From NCBI GenBank assembly GCA_964518335.1, contig CAZFDT010000013.1, positions 21,366-85,365 of the forward strand: 64,000 nt of DNA, written 5' to 3'. Below are positions 54,402 through 63,100 of the stretch, piece by piece. Each line of letters opens with the position of its first letter. Within the stretch, counting starts at the first letter, position 1. Under the pieces are notes generated by a model. It was not told the origin of the DNA. It saw only the letters and a program-made list of their open reading frames with translations, and did not search any database. This DNA is from CAZFDT01 sp964518335. Its GTDB lineage: Bacteria; Planctomycetota; Phycisphaerae; Phycisphaerales; Phycisphaeraceae. Made by a program: the position numbers and the translations under genes.

Positions 54402-55721
54402 TCAACCCTCGGCATGGGCGGGCTGGAGGTGGATGCTGAAGGTGCTGCCCTGTCCGGGCGTGGACTCGACGTGGACGCGTCCGCCGTGGGCCTGGACGAC
54501 GTGCTTGACGATGGCCAGTCCCAGGCCAGTGCCGCCCACGGCGCGCGAACGGGCACGGTCGGTGCGGTAAAAGCGCTCGAACAGCCGGGGCAAGTGCTCA
54601 GGCTCGATGCCGATGCCGCGGTCGATCACTTCGATGACGACCTCGTCGCCACGGCGCTGGGCGGCGACGGTGATACGGCCGGACTTGGGACTGTACTTGA
54701 TCGCGTTGTCGAGCAGGTTGACCACGGCCTGCTCCAGCAGCGTGCGGTTGAGGCGGGCCAGTACGTGCGGGTCGCCGGTCACCTCGATGCTCAAACTCTT
54801 GGCGTCGGCCTTGTGACGGATCGCATCGACGGCGGCTCGAATGGTCTCACCCACCGAGCCCGACGCCAGTTCCAGCCGCACACGCTGCTGCTCCTGCTCG
54901 ATCCGCGCCAGGCTCAACAGGTCATCGACAATGGCGTTGAGACGGTCGGCCTGACGTTGCACCATGCGCATGAAGTGCTCGGCCTGGTCGCGCGGCTGGG
55001 CGGGATCGTCCAGCAGCGTCTCGATCGCCGCCTTGATCGCACTGACGGGTGTCTTGACCTCGTGCGACACGTTGGCGACGAAGTCACGGCGGACAGTTTC
55101 CAGCCGCCGCAGGCGTGTCACGTCGTGAAGCACGATGACGGCGCCGATGCGGCGGCCTGCGCCGTCTCGCAGCGCGGCGCCTTGGGCCTGGACGAAGCGC
55201 TCGCCGTTGGCGGTGGTGTCGCTGGCGCTGCGGCCGAGGGTGATCTCGGTCTGTCGCGTCACGTCACCGCGCAGCGTTTCGGAGACGAACAACTGCAGCG
55301 CGTGGTTGCGCACGGCCTCCTGAATGCTGCGGCCCAGGACCTGGCCGGGATCGAGGCTCAGCAGCTCGGCGGCGGCGCGGTTGAGGCTGATGAGCCGTTC
55401 GTCCTGATCGATCGCAAGCACGCCCTCGACCATGGAGGAGAGGATGGCTTCGATCTCGTTGCGTTGCTGGACGACGGCTTGGAGGCGGCTGTCGAGCTGA
55501 CGGGCCATCTGGTTGAGAGCGGACGCCAGCCGGTGCAGGGGCCAGGGCACGCGCAGCGGCACGCGCTGGGACAGGTCGCCCTGGGCGAAGCGCAGCGCCA
55601 CGCGGCGCAGATCGGCGATCGACCGGCTGATCAGGACGAGCATGATCAGCAGGGAGACTGCCACGATGCCGACGAGGACGAAGCCGGCCGGCCAACCCGA
55701 GCCTTGGGCTGCCGACAGCAA
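54402..55721 (-). CDS. phoR: PhoR-like sensor histidine kinase
   Basis: 439 residues. One membrane helix (about 12-32), HAMP linker (33-85), PAS domain (about 90-205), HisKA with phospho-acceptor His220 (NVSHEVKTPVSA), and a HATPase domain (DNAIKYSPKSG, GTGLGLAIVKHV). It starts with TTG at 55721, and its ribosome binding site GGAG is the last codon of the response-regulator gene (AAGGAGTAG), so the two are coupled. Only a single helix and no periplasmic sensor are present, as in PhoR. Phosphate sensing is supported by the adjacent PhoB-like gene and porin. Confidence 0.9.
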   Translation of the reverse strand: MLSAAQGSGWPAGFVLVGIVAVSLLIMLVLISRSIADLRRVALRFAQGDLSQRVPLRVPWPLHRLASALNQMARQLDSRLQAVVQQRNEIEAILSSMVEGVLAIDQDERLISLNRAAAELLSLDPGQVLGRSIQEAVRNHALQLFVSETLRGDVTRQTEITLGRSASDTTANGERFVQAQGAALRDGAGRRIGAVIVLHDVTRLRRLETVRRDFVANVSHEVKTPVSAIKAAIETLLDDPAQPRDQAEHFMRMVQRQADRLNAIVDDLLSLARIEQEQQRVRLELASGSVGETIRAAVDAIRHKADAKSLSIEVTGDPHVLARLNRTLLEQAVVNLLDNAIKYSPKSGRITVAAQRRGDEVVIEVIDRGIGIEPEHLPRLFERFYRTDRARSRAVGGTGLGLAIVKHVVQAHGGRVHVESTPGQGSTFSIHLQPAHAEG

Positions 55722-55724
55722 TGG

Positions 55725-56513
55725 CTACTCCTTGAAGCGGTATCCGACGCCGCGCACGGTCTGGATGTCCTTGCCCATGGGCCCGAGTTTACGCCGCAGC
55801 GCGACGACCTGCACATCGACCGAGCGATCGGTCACGGCGGCATACCCGTCGTGGATCGACTCGATGATCTGCTCGCGGGTGAAAACCCGACCCGGCTTGC
55901 TCGCCATCAGCGACAGGAGCCGAAACTCGGTGGCGGTCATGTCGATGACCTCGGCCCCGACGCGCACCTCGTGGCGGGTGGGATCGATGGTCATGCTGCG
56001 GATTCGGATGACGCCGTCGGGGCTGCGCGTCGATTCATCATCGCTGTGGCGGCGGAGCACGGCCTTGACGCGCGCTGACAGCACGCGCGGGCTGAACGGC
56101 TTGGCGATGTAGTCGTCGGCGCCCAGCTCCAGACCCGCCACGACATCGGCCTCCTCGCCCTTGGCGGTGAGCATGATCACCGGGATCGCGTTGGTCGGTG
56201 GACGGGACTTGAGCATGCGGCAGACCTCCAGCCCGTCGATGCCCGGGAGCATCAGGTCCAACAGCACCAGGTCGGGCGCCTGCGTGCGGATCTGCTGCAG
56301 TGCATCTTCACCGGTGGCGGCAGTGCGCACGCGGTAGCCCTCGCGACCGAGGTTGTAGCGCAGCAGGTCCTGCAGGTCCTGCTCGTCCTCGACGATCAGG
56401 ACGCTGGGTGCTGCGTCGTCGGAAGCGGCGTTGTCACCATCGAGTTCGAGAGAAGCGCGGCGGACGGCAGCAGGCGGTGCGGTCCGAGGCTGCGCGAGCG
56501 TGCTGGCGTCCAT
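55725..56513 (-). CDS. phoB: PhoB-like response regulator
   Basis: 262 residues. A receiver domain (about 37-155; VLIVEDEQDLQDLL, phospho-acceptor Asp86 in VLLDLMLPG, Lys in AKPFSP) and an OmpR-type winged-helix DNA-binding domain (about 168-262; DMTATEFRLLSLMASKPGRVFTR). The ATG at 56513 has AAGGA 7 bases upstream; the ATG at 56543 has no site. The extra N-terminal 35 residues are Ala/Pro-rich. It is translationally coupled to the phoR-like gene. Confidence 0.9.
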   Translation of the reverse strand: MDASTLAQPRTAPPAAVRRASLELDGDNAASDDAAPSVLIVEDEQDLQDLLRYNLGREGYRVRTAATGEDALQQIRTQAPDLVLLDLMLPGIDGLEVCRMLKSRPPTNAIPVIMLTAKGEEADVVAGLELGADDYIAKPFSPRVLSARVKAVLRRHSDDESTRSPDGVIRIRSMTIDPTRHEVRVGAEVIDMTATEFRLLSLMASKPGRVFTREQIIESIHDGYAAVTDRSVDVQVVALRRKLGPMGKDIQTVRGVGYRFKE

Positions 56514-56612
56514 GACGGGGTCCTTGGGGCGGGTGCTGCTCATGACGGCAAGGATATTCGATCCCAGCCCAACAATACCACGCCCCGCAACCCCTTTACA
56601 CAAAACTCACGC

Positions 56613-56670
56613 CCCCGGAAGTACCCCGGAAGCACCCCGGAAGTAACCCCGGAAATGGTCTCCGGAAGTG
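56613..56670. repeat. About 11-bp tandem repeat upstream of phoB (candidate PHO-box array)
   Basis: CCGGAA recurs at 56615, 56626, 56637, 56649 and 56662, in units like CCCCGGAAGTA with steps of 11, 11, 12 and 13 bp. PhoB-family proteins bind tandem repeats with 11-bp period, and this array is 100-157 bases upstream of the phoB start, so autoregulation is plausible. The sequence itself is not the E. coli Pho box. Confidence 0.5.
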
Positions 56671-56726
56671 GCCCCCCTGAACTGGCGCCGGGCATGCCGC
56701 TTGGGCGGGGTGGCCGGGCGATCGCC

Positions 56727-56772
56727 AAAGAAAAGGGGCGATCCAAGGTATTTCACCTGGATCGCCCTTTGG
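56727..56772 (-). terminator. Rho-independent terminator of the porin gene
   Basis: Read on the minus strand, GGGCGATCCA and TGGATCGCCC (56767-56758 and 56745-56736) form a 10-bp stem that extends through AAA/TTT and GGT/ACC pairs and is followed by TTTTCTTT. It lies about 40 bases after the porin stop. Confidence 0.85.
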
Positions 56773-56813
56773 GTCGTATGCTCGCCCGTGGAAGCGGGGA
56801 GAGCTATGTGAAC

Positions 56814-58136
56814 TTAGAACAGCAACTGGAACTGGCTGCGGAACATCATGTAGATGTCATCATCCGCGGAGCTGAAGCCCACGAAGCCCAGGCCGCTGCT
56901 GAACTCGTTGGCGCCGAACGGGTTGGCCGTCGGGTTGTCGCCATCGAGCACGAGCACCACGTCATTGGTCCACTTGGCGTTGTGGCCCTTGAGGTAGTAG
57001 TTCAGACCGAGGGTGAGGATCGACAGCTCGTCGCCGCCGTCATCCGCATCGAGCCACTCGTAGCGAGCGAAGGGCTCGAGTTCCTTGTTGATGTGGTAGC
57101 CGCCCTGGATCACGAAGCCCCACATGTCACGGTCATCGGTGGCGGAGGAGTCGAAGTCCGTGTGACCGCCGGTGAGCGAGGCCATGAGGCCCAGACCGTT
57201 GGTCTCGAACTGCGCGTCGATGGTCCAGGCGAAGTAGTCGCCGACGGCCAAGCCGTCCTTGCCGGTCTGCCAGTGCATAGCCGCACCGACCACCAGGCCC
57301 ATCTCTTCACCAGGCCAGCTGGTGATGTCATCGAACTGCTTCCAGTCACCGGCGATCTTGACCTCGCCGCGGGCGGTGACGGCGATCTCGACCGGGTCGG
57401 CGCCGATGTCGCTGAACTCGGTGTTGGAACCGTCGTTGAGCGAGACGTTGGCGCGGAACATGTCCGTGCCGTAGGTCAGCTCGACCTGCTCGCCGCGGTT
57501 GAGGGTGAAGAACTCGTTGACCGAGGAGCGCTCGACCGCGAGGGTGCGCTTGGAGCTCTGCAGCTCTTCACGCAGGAACGGCAGCTTGTACTTGCCGAAG
57601 TTCACGCCCAGGCCGTTGTCGAACTTGTACCCGATCTTGGCGTCTTCCATGAACACGTCGCCGTCTTCACGGTCGGTGGCGATCACCAGGCTGTAGGTCA
57701 GCTTGGGGTCGGCAATGTGACCGTCGAAGGCCAGCTTGACGCGACGCATCTGGAAGCCGGCGTCGTCGGCGGGGGTGGCGCGGCTGTCATCGTCCTGGAT
57801 GTTGAAAATCCAGCGGAACTGGACCTGGCCGCTGATCTCCGTGCGGAACGACCCATCGGCCGACTGCAGGAAGATCTTGCCGCTGTCGCTGATACCGGCC
57901 ATCACGCCTTCCTGCATCAGGCTGGCGCGCGTGTCGGCGTCGGCGAGCACCTCGCGGATGAGGCCCTTGACCTCTTCCGCACGACGCTCGTTGAGCCAAG
58001 TCTGGCTCTCGAGCTGCGCGAGGCGAGCCTTCAGCTCGGCAACCTCGCTCTGCACGTTCTGCTGCGCCATGGCGGGAAGCGCCATACCGCAGAGCACGGT
58101 TCCCACGATCCATTTCGCGGGTTTGTGGTGAAGCAT
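56814..58136 (-). CDS. Phosphate-selective porin O/P-type outer-membrane protein
   Basis: 440 residues. The signal peptide ends ALPAMA-QQ. A short coiled coil (about 27-75, VAELKARLAQLES) resembles the periplasmic anchor of such porins, then a 16-strand-type beta barrel with alternating aromatic residues follows and ends SQFQLLF with a terminal Phe. The family (OprO/OprP) passes phosphate across the outer membrane; the nearby PhoR/PhoB-like pair supports this, though the substrate is inferred. AAGGAG precedes the ATG. A strong terminator follows. Confidence 0.85.
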   Translation of the reverse strand: MLHHKPAKWIVGTVLCGMALPAMAQQNVQSEVAELKARLAQLESQTWLNERRAEEVKGLIREVLADADTRASLMQEGVMAGISDSGKIFLQSADGSFRTEISGQVQFRWIFNIQDDDSRATPADDAGFQMRRVKLAFDGHIADPKLTYSLVIATDREDGDVFMEDAKIGYKFDNGLGVNFGKYKLPFLREELQSSKRTLAVERSSVNEFFTLNRGEQVELTYGTDMFRANVSLNDGSNTEFSDIGADPVEIAVTARGEVKIAGDWKQFDDITSWPGEEMGLVVGAAMHWQTGKDGLAVGDYFAWTIDAQFETNGLGLMASLTGGHTDFDSSATDDRDMWGFVIQGGYHINKELEPFARYEWLDADDGGDELSILTLGLNYYLKGHNAKWTNDVVLVLDGDNPTANPFGANEFSSGLGFVGFSSADDDIYMMFRSQFQLLF

Positions 58137-58575
58137 CCGTTGTCTCCTTGAAAAAGTGCCTGTTGGCCCTTGAACCTTCCTTCGACTCGGCTCGACCCTT
58201 AGCCGGCGACGAAGAGTAGGGTTCGCCCATGAACCCGCGGTTACAAGGCCGTGAAAAACCAGTGAGTCTCAAACGACGATTAACACTGAACTCTGTTGAA
58301 GCCTGTCGGCCCCCCTTTCGCCCGATGCCTCCGCGTTGCCGGGCGAATGTGGGTGACGCGTCGGCTCCGCCGACACGATCGATCAACCTCCACGACGGCC
58401 GTCAATATAGATCGACCCTTCGCGGCCCGCAACCTCAAGCTGCCCATAGGACGTGCAGGGCTAGCCCGTGCGGCTACGGGAGGTGATCGGCACAACCCCG
58501 CCGCGGACCTGTACATTTTCTCCAGCCTCAAGCTCGCTTATCGCACCTACCCTCGCTCCCGCAACCCCCGCCTCA
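58137..58575. other. 439-base spacer upstream of the porin gene
   Basis: The gap should contain the porin promoter on the minus strand, but I see no convincing -35/-10 pair. A perfect palindrome GACGGCCGTC is at 58394-58403, flanked by CGATC and GATCG arms. No gene or RNA that I can support. Confidence 0.4.
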
Positions 58576-58944
58576 TCAGCGATTAACGCCCGCCCCACCC
58601 CCGCCGGCCCCGCCAACGCCGCCCCCAGACCGGCTCGGATCGATCTGCCGCAGATACTCCCACGAGTAAATCCCCGTGTCGTGCCCATCCGAAAAAACCA
58701 CCCGCACTGCATAGTTTCCAATCAGTTCCAGCCCCTCGGCCCGCAACGGCCCGCCTCCGCCCCCCGCCGGCAGCACCGTCAGCGGGTTGTGGGCCAGCTC
58801 CTCCCGCAGCGCCCGGGCGTCGGCCGAGGGCGACATCCGCCGCAGGTACGCAATCGGGTAGATCGAAACCCGCCCGTCCCTCCAATGAACGGTCAGGGCC
58901 TGATCCTTCTTCAAGTCCAGATGCCGGGGTCGCGCAGGGTCCAT
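58576..58944 (-). CDS. DUF971-family protein
   Basis: 122 residues. The body LTVHWRDGRVSIYPIAYLRRMSPSADARALREEL plus VRVVFSDGHDTGIYSWEYLRQID is the DUF971 (gamma-butyrobetaine hydroxylase N-terminal-like) fold, whose members often work in Fe-S or quinone-related contexts. The C-terminus is Gly-rich and probably disordered. The Met at 58944 was chosen since residues before it are a low-complexity Met-Ala-Gly run. It diverges from the gene at 58979. Confidence 0.85.
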   Translation of the reverse strand: MDPARPRHLDLKKDQALTVHWRDGRVSIYPIAYLRRMSPSADARALREELAHNPLTVLPAGGGGGPLRAEGLELIGNYAVRVVFSDGHDTGIYSWEYLRQIDPSRSGGGVGGAGGGGAGVNR

Positions 58945-58978
58945 CCCGCGATCATAGCGAACCGCCCGCCCGGCTATC

Positions 58979-59635
58979 ATGTCCACAATACCCACCATGC
59001 CCGCCATGCCCGCCATGCCCGCGACCGCCCCCGCCCCGCCACGCTGGCCCTACCCCTGGGCCGGGCTCGAAGACCGCCTCCGCGGCGACGACGACGCGCT
59101 GCCCCTCATCGGCTACGGCAGCCTCCTCAACCCCGCCTCCGCACGCGTCACCCTCCGCAGCACACGCCATTCCGACCCCGTCCTGGCCCTGGGCTGCGTC
59201 CGCGTGTTCGACTATCCCATGACCGACCTGTCCCTGCGACGGCATGGCCCGATCGCCTCGCCCCGCGCCCGGGCCGTACTCAACGTCCACCCCGACGCCG
59301 GCCGCACCGTCGGAGGCGTCCTCTTCCACGTGGACCGGGCCGACATCCCCGCCCTGCGCCAGCGCGAGGTCCACTACGACCTGCTGCCCATCCGCTACCG
59401 CCCCTTCCGCCAGCCCGACCTGCCGCTCGCCTGGGCGTACATCCTCCACCGCCCCGCCCCGCCGGCGGAGCCGCTGTGGCCTCACGACCGCTACTACCGC
59501 CTCTGCCGCGACGGCGCCGCCGCCCTGGGCGAGGACTTCCTCGACCACTATCTGGACAGCACCTACCTGCAGGACCGCCTCACCCCCCTGCGAGCCTGGG
59601 AGGCCGCCGCCCCCGCCCCATGCTCCGCGAGTTAG
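58979..59635 (+). CDS. Gamma-glutamylcyclotransferase-like (AIG2-type) protein
   Basis: 218 residues. LIGYGSLLNPASARVTL is the GYGS signature of the family, followed by GCVRVFDYPMTD and VGGVLFHVDRADIPALRQRE with a candidate catalytic Glu. An N-terminal Met/Pro/Ala run (MSTIPTMPAMPAMP) may be dispensable, so a later start is possible. Families of this fold act on gamma-glutamyl amines or on capped amino acids. It is transcribed toward the CRISPR-Cas locus, but a terminator separates them. Confidence 0.75.
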   Translation: MSTIPTMPAMPAMPATAPAPPRWPYPWAGLEDRLRGDDDALPLIGYGSLLNPASARVTLRSTRHSDPVLALGCVRVFDYPMTDLSLRRHGPIASPRARAVLNVHPDAGRTVGGVLFHVDRADIPALRQREVHYDLLPIRYRPFRQPDLPLAWAYILHRPAPPAEPLWPHDRYYRLCRDGAAALGEDFLDHYLDSTYLQDRLTPLRAWEAAAPAPCSAS

Positions 59636-59663
59636 TCGGAATCACTGGGTTTTCACCTTCACC
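59636..59663 (+). repeat. 28-bp dispersed repeat, copy 2
   Basis: Begins TCGGAATCAC and ends CACCTTCACC. It matches the reverse complement of 4383-4410 at 27 of 28 positions. It lies directly after the stop of the gene at 58979. Confidence 0.7.
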
Positions 59664-59703
59664 TGACGATGCGCCTGACAACCTGGCAGTAGGCCTCTGC
59701 GGA

Positions 59704-59724
59704 GAGGTCTGAGGTCTGAGGTCT
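59704..59724. repeat. Heptamer tandem repeat (GAGGTCT)3
   Basis: Three consecutive perfect copies of GAGGTCT at 59704-59710, 59711-59717 and 59718-59724. This is the first part of a run of 7-bp tandem repeats in the spacer between the AIG2-type gene and cas12b (59636-60104). Confidence 0.8.
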
Positions 59725-59822
59725 GATGTGAAGACCACCCATGCCATGCGACGCGCTCCCATCGCCCTGCGACCCACGACGCCCGCGCCCATCCCACTTT
59801 GCCTTCTGCACTTTGCATTTTG

Positions 59823-59892
59823 CCTTCCGCCTTCCGCCTTCCGCCTTCCGATACCCGATACCCGATACCCGAACCCCGAACCCCGAACCCCG
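59823..59892. repeat. Mosaic of three 7-bp tandem repeats
   Basis: CCTTCCG x4 (59823-59850), then ATACCCG x3 (59851-59871), then AACCCCG x3 (59872-59892): ten heptamers in a row with no break in phase. Flanking T-rich stretches contain TTTGCATTTTGC. Short heptamer arrays of this type are known in cyanobacteria; their role here is unknown. The spacer holds no convincing gene. Confidence 0.85.
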
Positions 59893-59983
59893 CCTCCTGT
59901 GCCCTCCACCTTTTGCCCTTTGCATTTTTGCATTTTGCATTCTTCCCTCCCCCGTCCACTGCAACACTATTCTACCCCAGCCC

Positions 59984-60027
59984 CGCGCGGCGCATAGGTC
60001 GATCCCCAGCCCCCGCGCGATTTTTTT
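59984..60027 (+). terminator. Rho-independent terminator upstream of cas12b
   Basis: CGCGCGG (59984-59990) pairs with CCGCGCG (60013-60019), 22-base loop, followed by ATTTTTTT. It would stop transcripts from the upstream gene before cas12b. Confidence 0.65.
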
Positions 60028-60051
60028 CTGGCGTCAAGTCGCCGCCGTGTT

Positions 60052-60080
60052 TTTACGTCGCGGCATCGTCACGGCACAAT
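60052..60080 (+). promoter_or_regulatory. Possible cas12b promoter
   Basis: TTTACG (60052-60057), 17-bp spacer, CACAAT (60075-60080); each hexamer matches the consensus at 4 of 6 bases. This leaves about 18 bases of leader with the GGGAGG site. Confidence 0.35.
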
Positions 60081-60104
60081 GGTGTTCATCCCCCGGGAGG
60101 CTTC

Positions 60105-63100
60105 GTGCCGACACGATGCATCAAACTCCGACTCGTCGTGCCACACCGTGACCCGTCGGCGGCGCGCGACATTTGGACCACGCACCACACCATCAACGAC
60201 GCCGTCACGGCGATCGAGCGCGTCCTCTTGCTTTGTCGTGGCCGCGCGTACCTGAAGCATGATGGCGAACTCGTCGCGCAGGAAGAAGTGCAGAGGCAGG
60301 CGTTGGCATATGCCCGGGCCGTGCAGCAAGCGCACGGTACAGCGGGACGGGGCAGTGATGACCACGTACTCGACACGCTTCACCGCCTGTACGTGTGTCT
60401 GGTGCCATCGTTTGACCTCGATGCCAAGGGCAAGCCCCGTAAGGGCAGCGCCCAGAGTTGCCGAGGACTGGCGCGTCCGCTGATGAGTGCGGACAGTCGC
60501 GGCTATCAGAGCGTGCAGGGCGAGATCGTCGAACCGTTGCCCGCATGGGTCACGGCATGGGAGGCGCAGCAGCCCGACGCTGACGACGTCAGCCAAGCGT
60601 GGTTGCGCTCGCCTGAAGGTCAAGCTGTCCTTCATCGGCGTCGAACCGGCCGGACCCACGGGTGGATCGAGGCGGCAAAGGCTGGTCGGCCATGGCAAGG
60701 GGCTTTCATCAAACACCAGCACGCGAAGCGCGCTGAAGCGGCGGGCGTGGCCGGCGCGATCGAAACGCTTCGGGACCAGTTGGGCTTGCTCCCGTTGTTC
60801 GCAGCCCCCATCGCCGGCCGCCTGGCGGGACATCGCGCGGCGGTGTCCAAATGGGATGACCTGGCGTTGCGGTTGGCGGTGGGTCATCTCCTGTCGTGGG
60901 AAAGCTGGAACCATCGTGCGCGCGCGGATCGCGCCGCCGTCGTCGCGAATGTCGAACGCCAGATGGAACTCCTGTCGCCCTATGCTGCGGAACTGGCTGC
61001 CGTACGTCGCTACGAGGCGCAACGACACGAACACCTCAAGCGGGTCGCATCGGCCACCGATGATCGCCCCTACCGCATCGGCATGCGCGCCCTGCGCGGC
61101 TGGGACCGCGTCCGCCCCCGCTGGCTCAGCACGCGATGCAGAACGCTCGACGACCGCAAGGCCGTCCTCGCCGAGTTGCAGACCCGCATGCGCGGACGCT
61201 TCGGCGATGCGGACCTGATGCTCTGGCTGGCCGACGATGCGCAGTTGCCGCTGTGGCAAGCGGCCGACGTCATGCCCGGCATCGCCCGGCTCAACGCCTA
61301 TGCCGCCGAGTTGGAACGTCGGCGCGGCGCGGCGACCTACACCGCCCCATCGGCCAAAGACCATCCCCGCTGGGCGCAGTTCGGCGCGATCGGCGACGGC
61401 AACATCCGCAACTACCATCTGCGCCCCGTCCGCGCCAGCCATGCCCTGGATGTCGAATTGCCGTTGCTGCACGACACCGGAAGCGGCCTGGTTGAACAGG
61501 CGCACACTTTCCGGCTTTGTCCATCGGCGCAGATGAAGCGACCACAGCTCGAAGGCCCGCGCAGTCGGCAAGTCACATTCGTCAACGGCGTCCATGCCAT
61601 GACTGCCCAACTTGGCAGCGCCGATCTGCTGCTGCGACGGCGTCACCTCGAAGGCCGAAGCGCGGCGCGTCTGGCCGACGGTGAGATCGGCGCTGTCTGG
61701 CTCAAGGTGGCACTGGACGTGCAGTCGCAAGCGCCACCGCAGTGGCTGAACAAGAAAGGCCATCCCGAAGTCGCGCCCGAGACCCGGCATTTCCTCAGCG
61801 CCATGGGGACTCCCAGCAGTTGGACCGACAAACTCCAGCCCGGCACGCGCGTGCTGACGGTCGATCTGGGGGTGCGCAGCCTGGCCGGTTGCAGCGTATT
61901 CGAACTGGTCGATGCGCCGCCCGAATCGTCGCTGTCGTTCGCCATCGCCGACGTCCCGGGCCTGTGGGCGCGTCACGTGCGATCGTTTCTCCTCAAGTTG
62001 CCCGGAGAGACCCCAGGCCGCAGCGACCGCCGCGCCCGCCGCGACGCCAACGCCCAGTTGCGCCAGCTTCGCAACGGACTCAATCAACTCCGCGCCCTGC
62101 TGCGTCTGTCGGCCGAAGCGTCGTCGCAGCAGCGTCGATCGGTCATCGCGCAATGGGTAGAGGCTCAGGCGGATGAGGCCCGCCCACTCATCGCCGCCGA
62201 TGCGTGGCGGGCCTTGCTGGACCACGTGGACGATCCGGAGGCCGCGTGGGCGGCGCGGATCAGTCCACTGCAGCAGGCCGCCGACGATGCGCTGGCGGCG
62301 CAGATCAGCCAGTGGCGGCGGCAGACGGGCCGGCGACAACGCCGCGCCTACGCCGGGGGCAAGAGCGTCTGGGCCGTCAACCACCTAACCGACGTGCGAC
62401 GCCTGCTCGTGTCGTGGAGCCTGCGGGCGCGTAAGCCCGGCCAGATCCGCCGCCTCAATCGCCAGCAACGCGGCACGTTCTGCGCCCGGCTCCTGCGCCA
62501 CACCAACGGCCTGAAGGACGATCGCGCCAAGACCGGCGCGGACCTGATCGTGCAGGCCGCACGCGGCTTCGTCCCCGGACGCGAAGGCGGATGGATGCAA
62601 CGCCACGAGCCCTGCCGCATCATTCTGTTTGAGAACCTGGCCCGCTATCGCTTCCGCACCGACCGTCCGCGAGCAGAAAACTCGCTGCTCATGCAGTGGT
62701 CGCATCGCAGGATCGTCGAACTCGCCAAGATGCAGGGCGAACTGTACGGACTGACCGTCGAGGACGCGATTGCCGCGGGGTTCTCCAGCCGCTACAGCGC
62801 GCGCACCGGCAGCCCGGGCGTGCGCGCCCGCGTGCTGACGGCCGAGGACCTGGCCGATCCGTTCACGCGGTCGTTGATCGAGGACGCCTTGGCGCCGCTG
62901 AACGCGGGCATCGACGACCTGACGCCAGGCTGCGTGGTGCCGTGGTCCGGCGGCGAACTGTTTGTGACGCTGACGGCAGACGGGAATGGACAACTGCAAC
63001 CGACGACGGTCCACGCCGACCTCAACGCGGCGCAAAACCTGCAGCGTCGCTTCTGGACGCGATGCGCCGAGGCATACCGGCTCAACGCCGCCAGAATCGC

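Noticed and set aside
59799..60104. Upstream extension of the cas12b frame by about 100 residues.
   Set aside because: It runs through the heptamer repeats and terminator with low-complexity translation; Cas12b homologues start at the GTG at 60105, which has a ribosome binding site.
60069..62384. A 771-codon open frame antisense to cas12b.
   Set aside because: No recognisable domain, Arg/Gln-rich shadow composition, and the sense strand is clearly cas12b.
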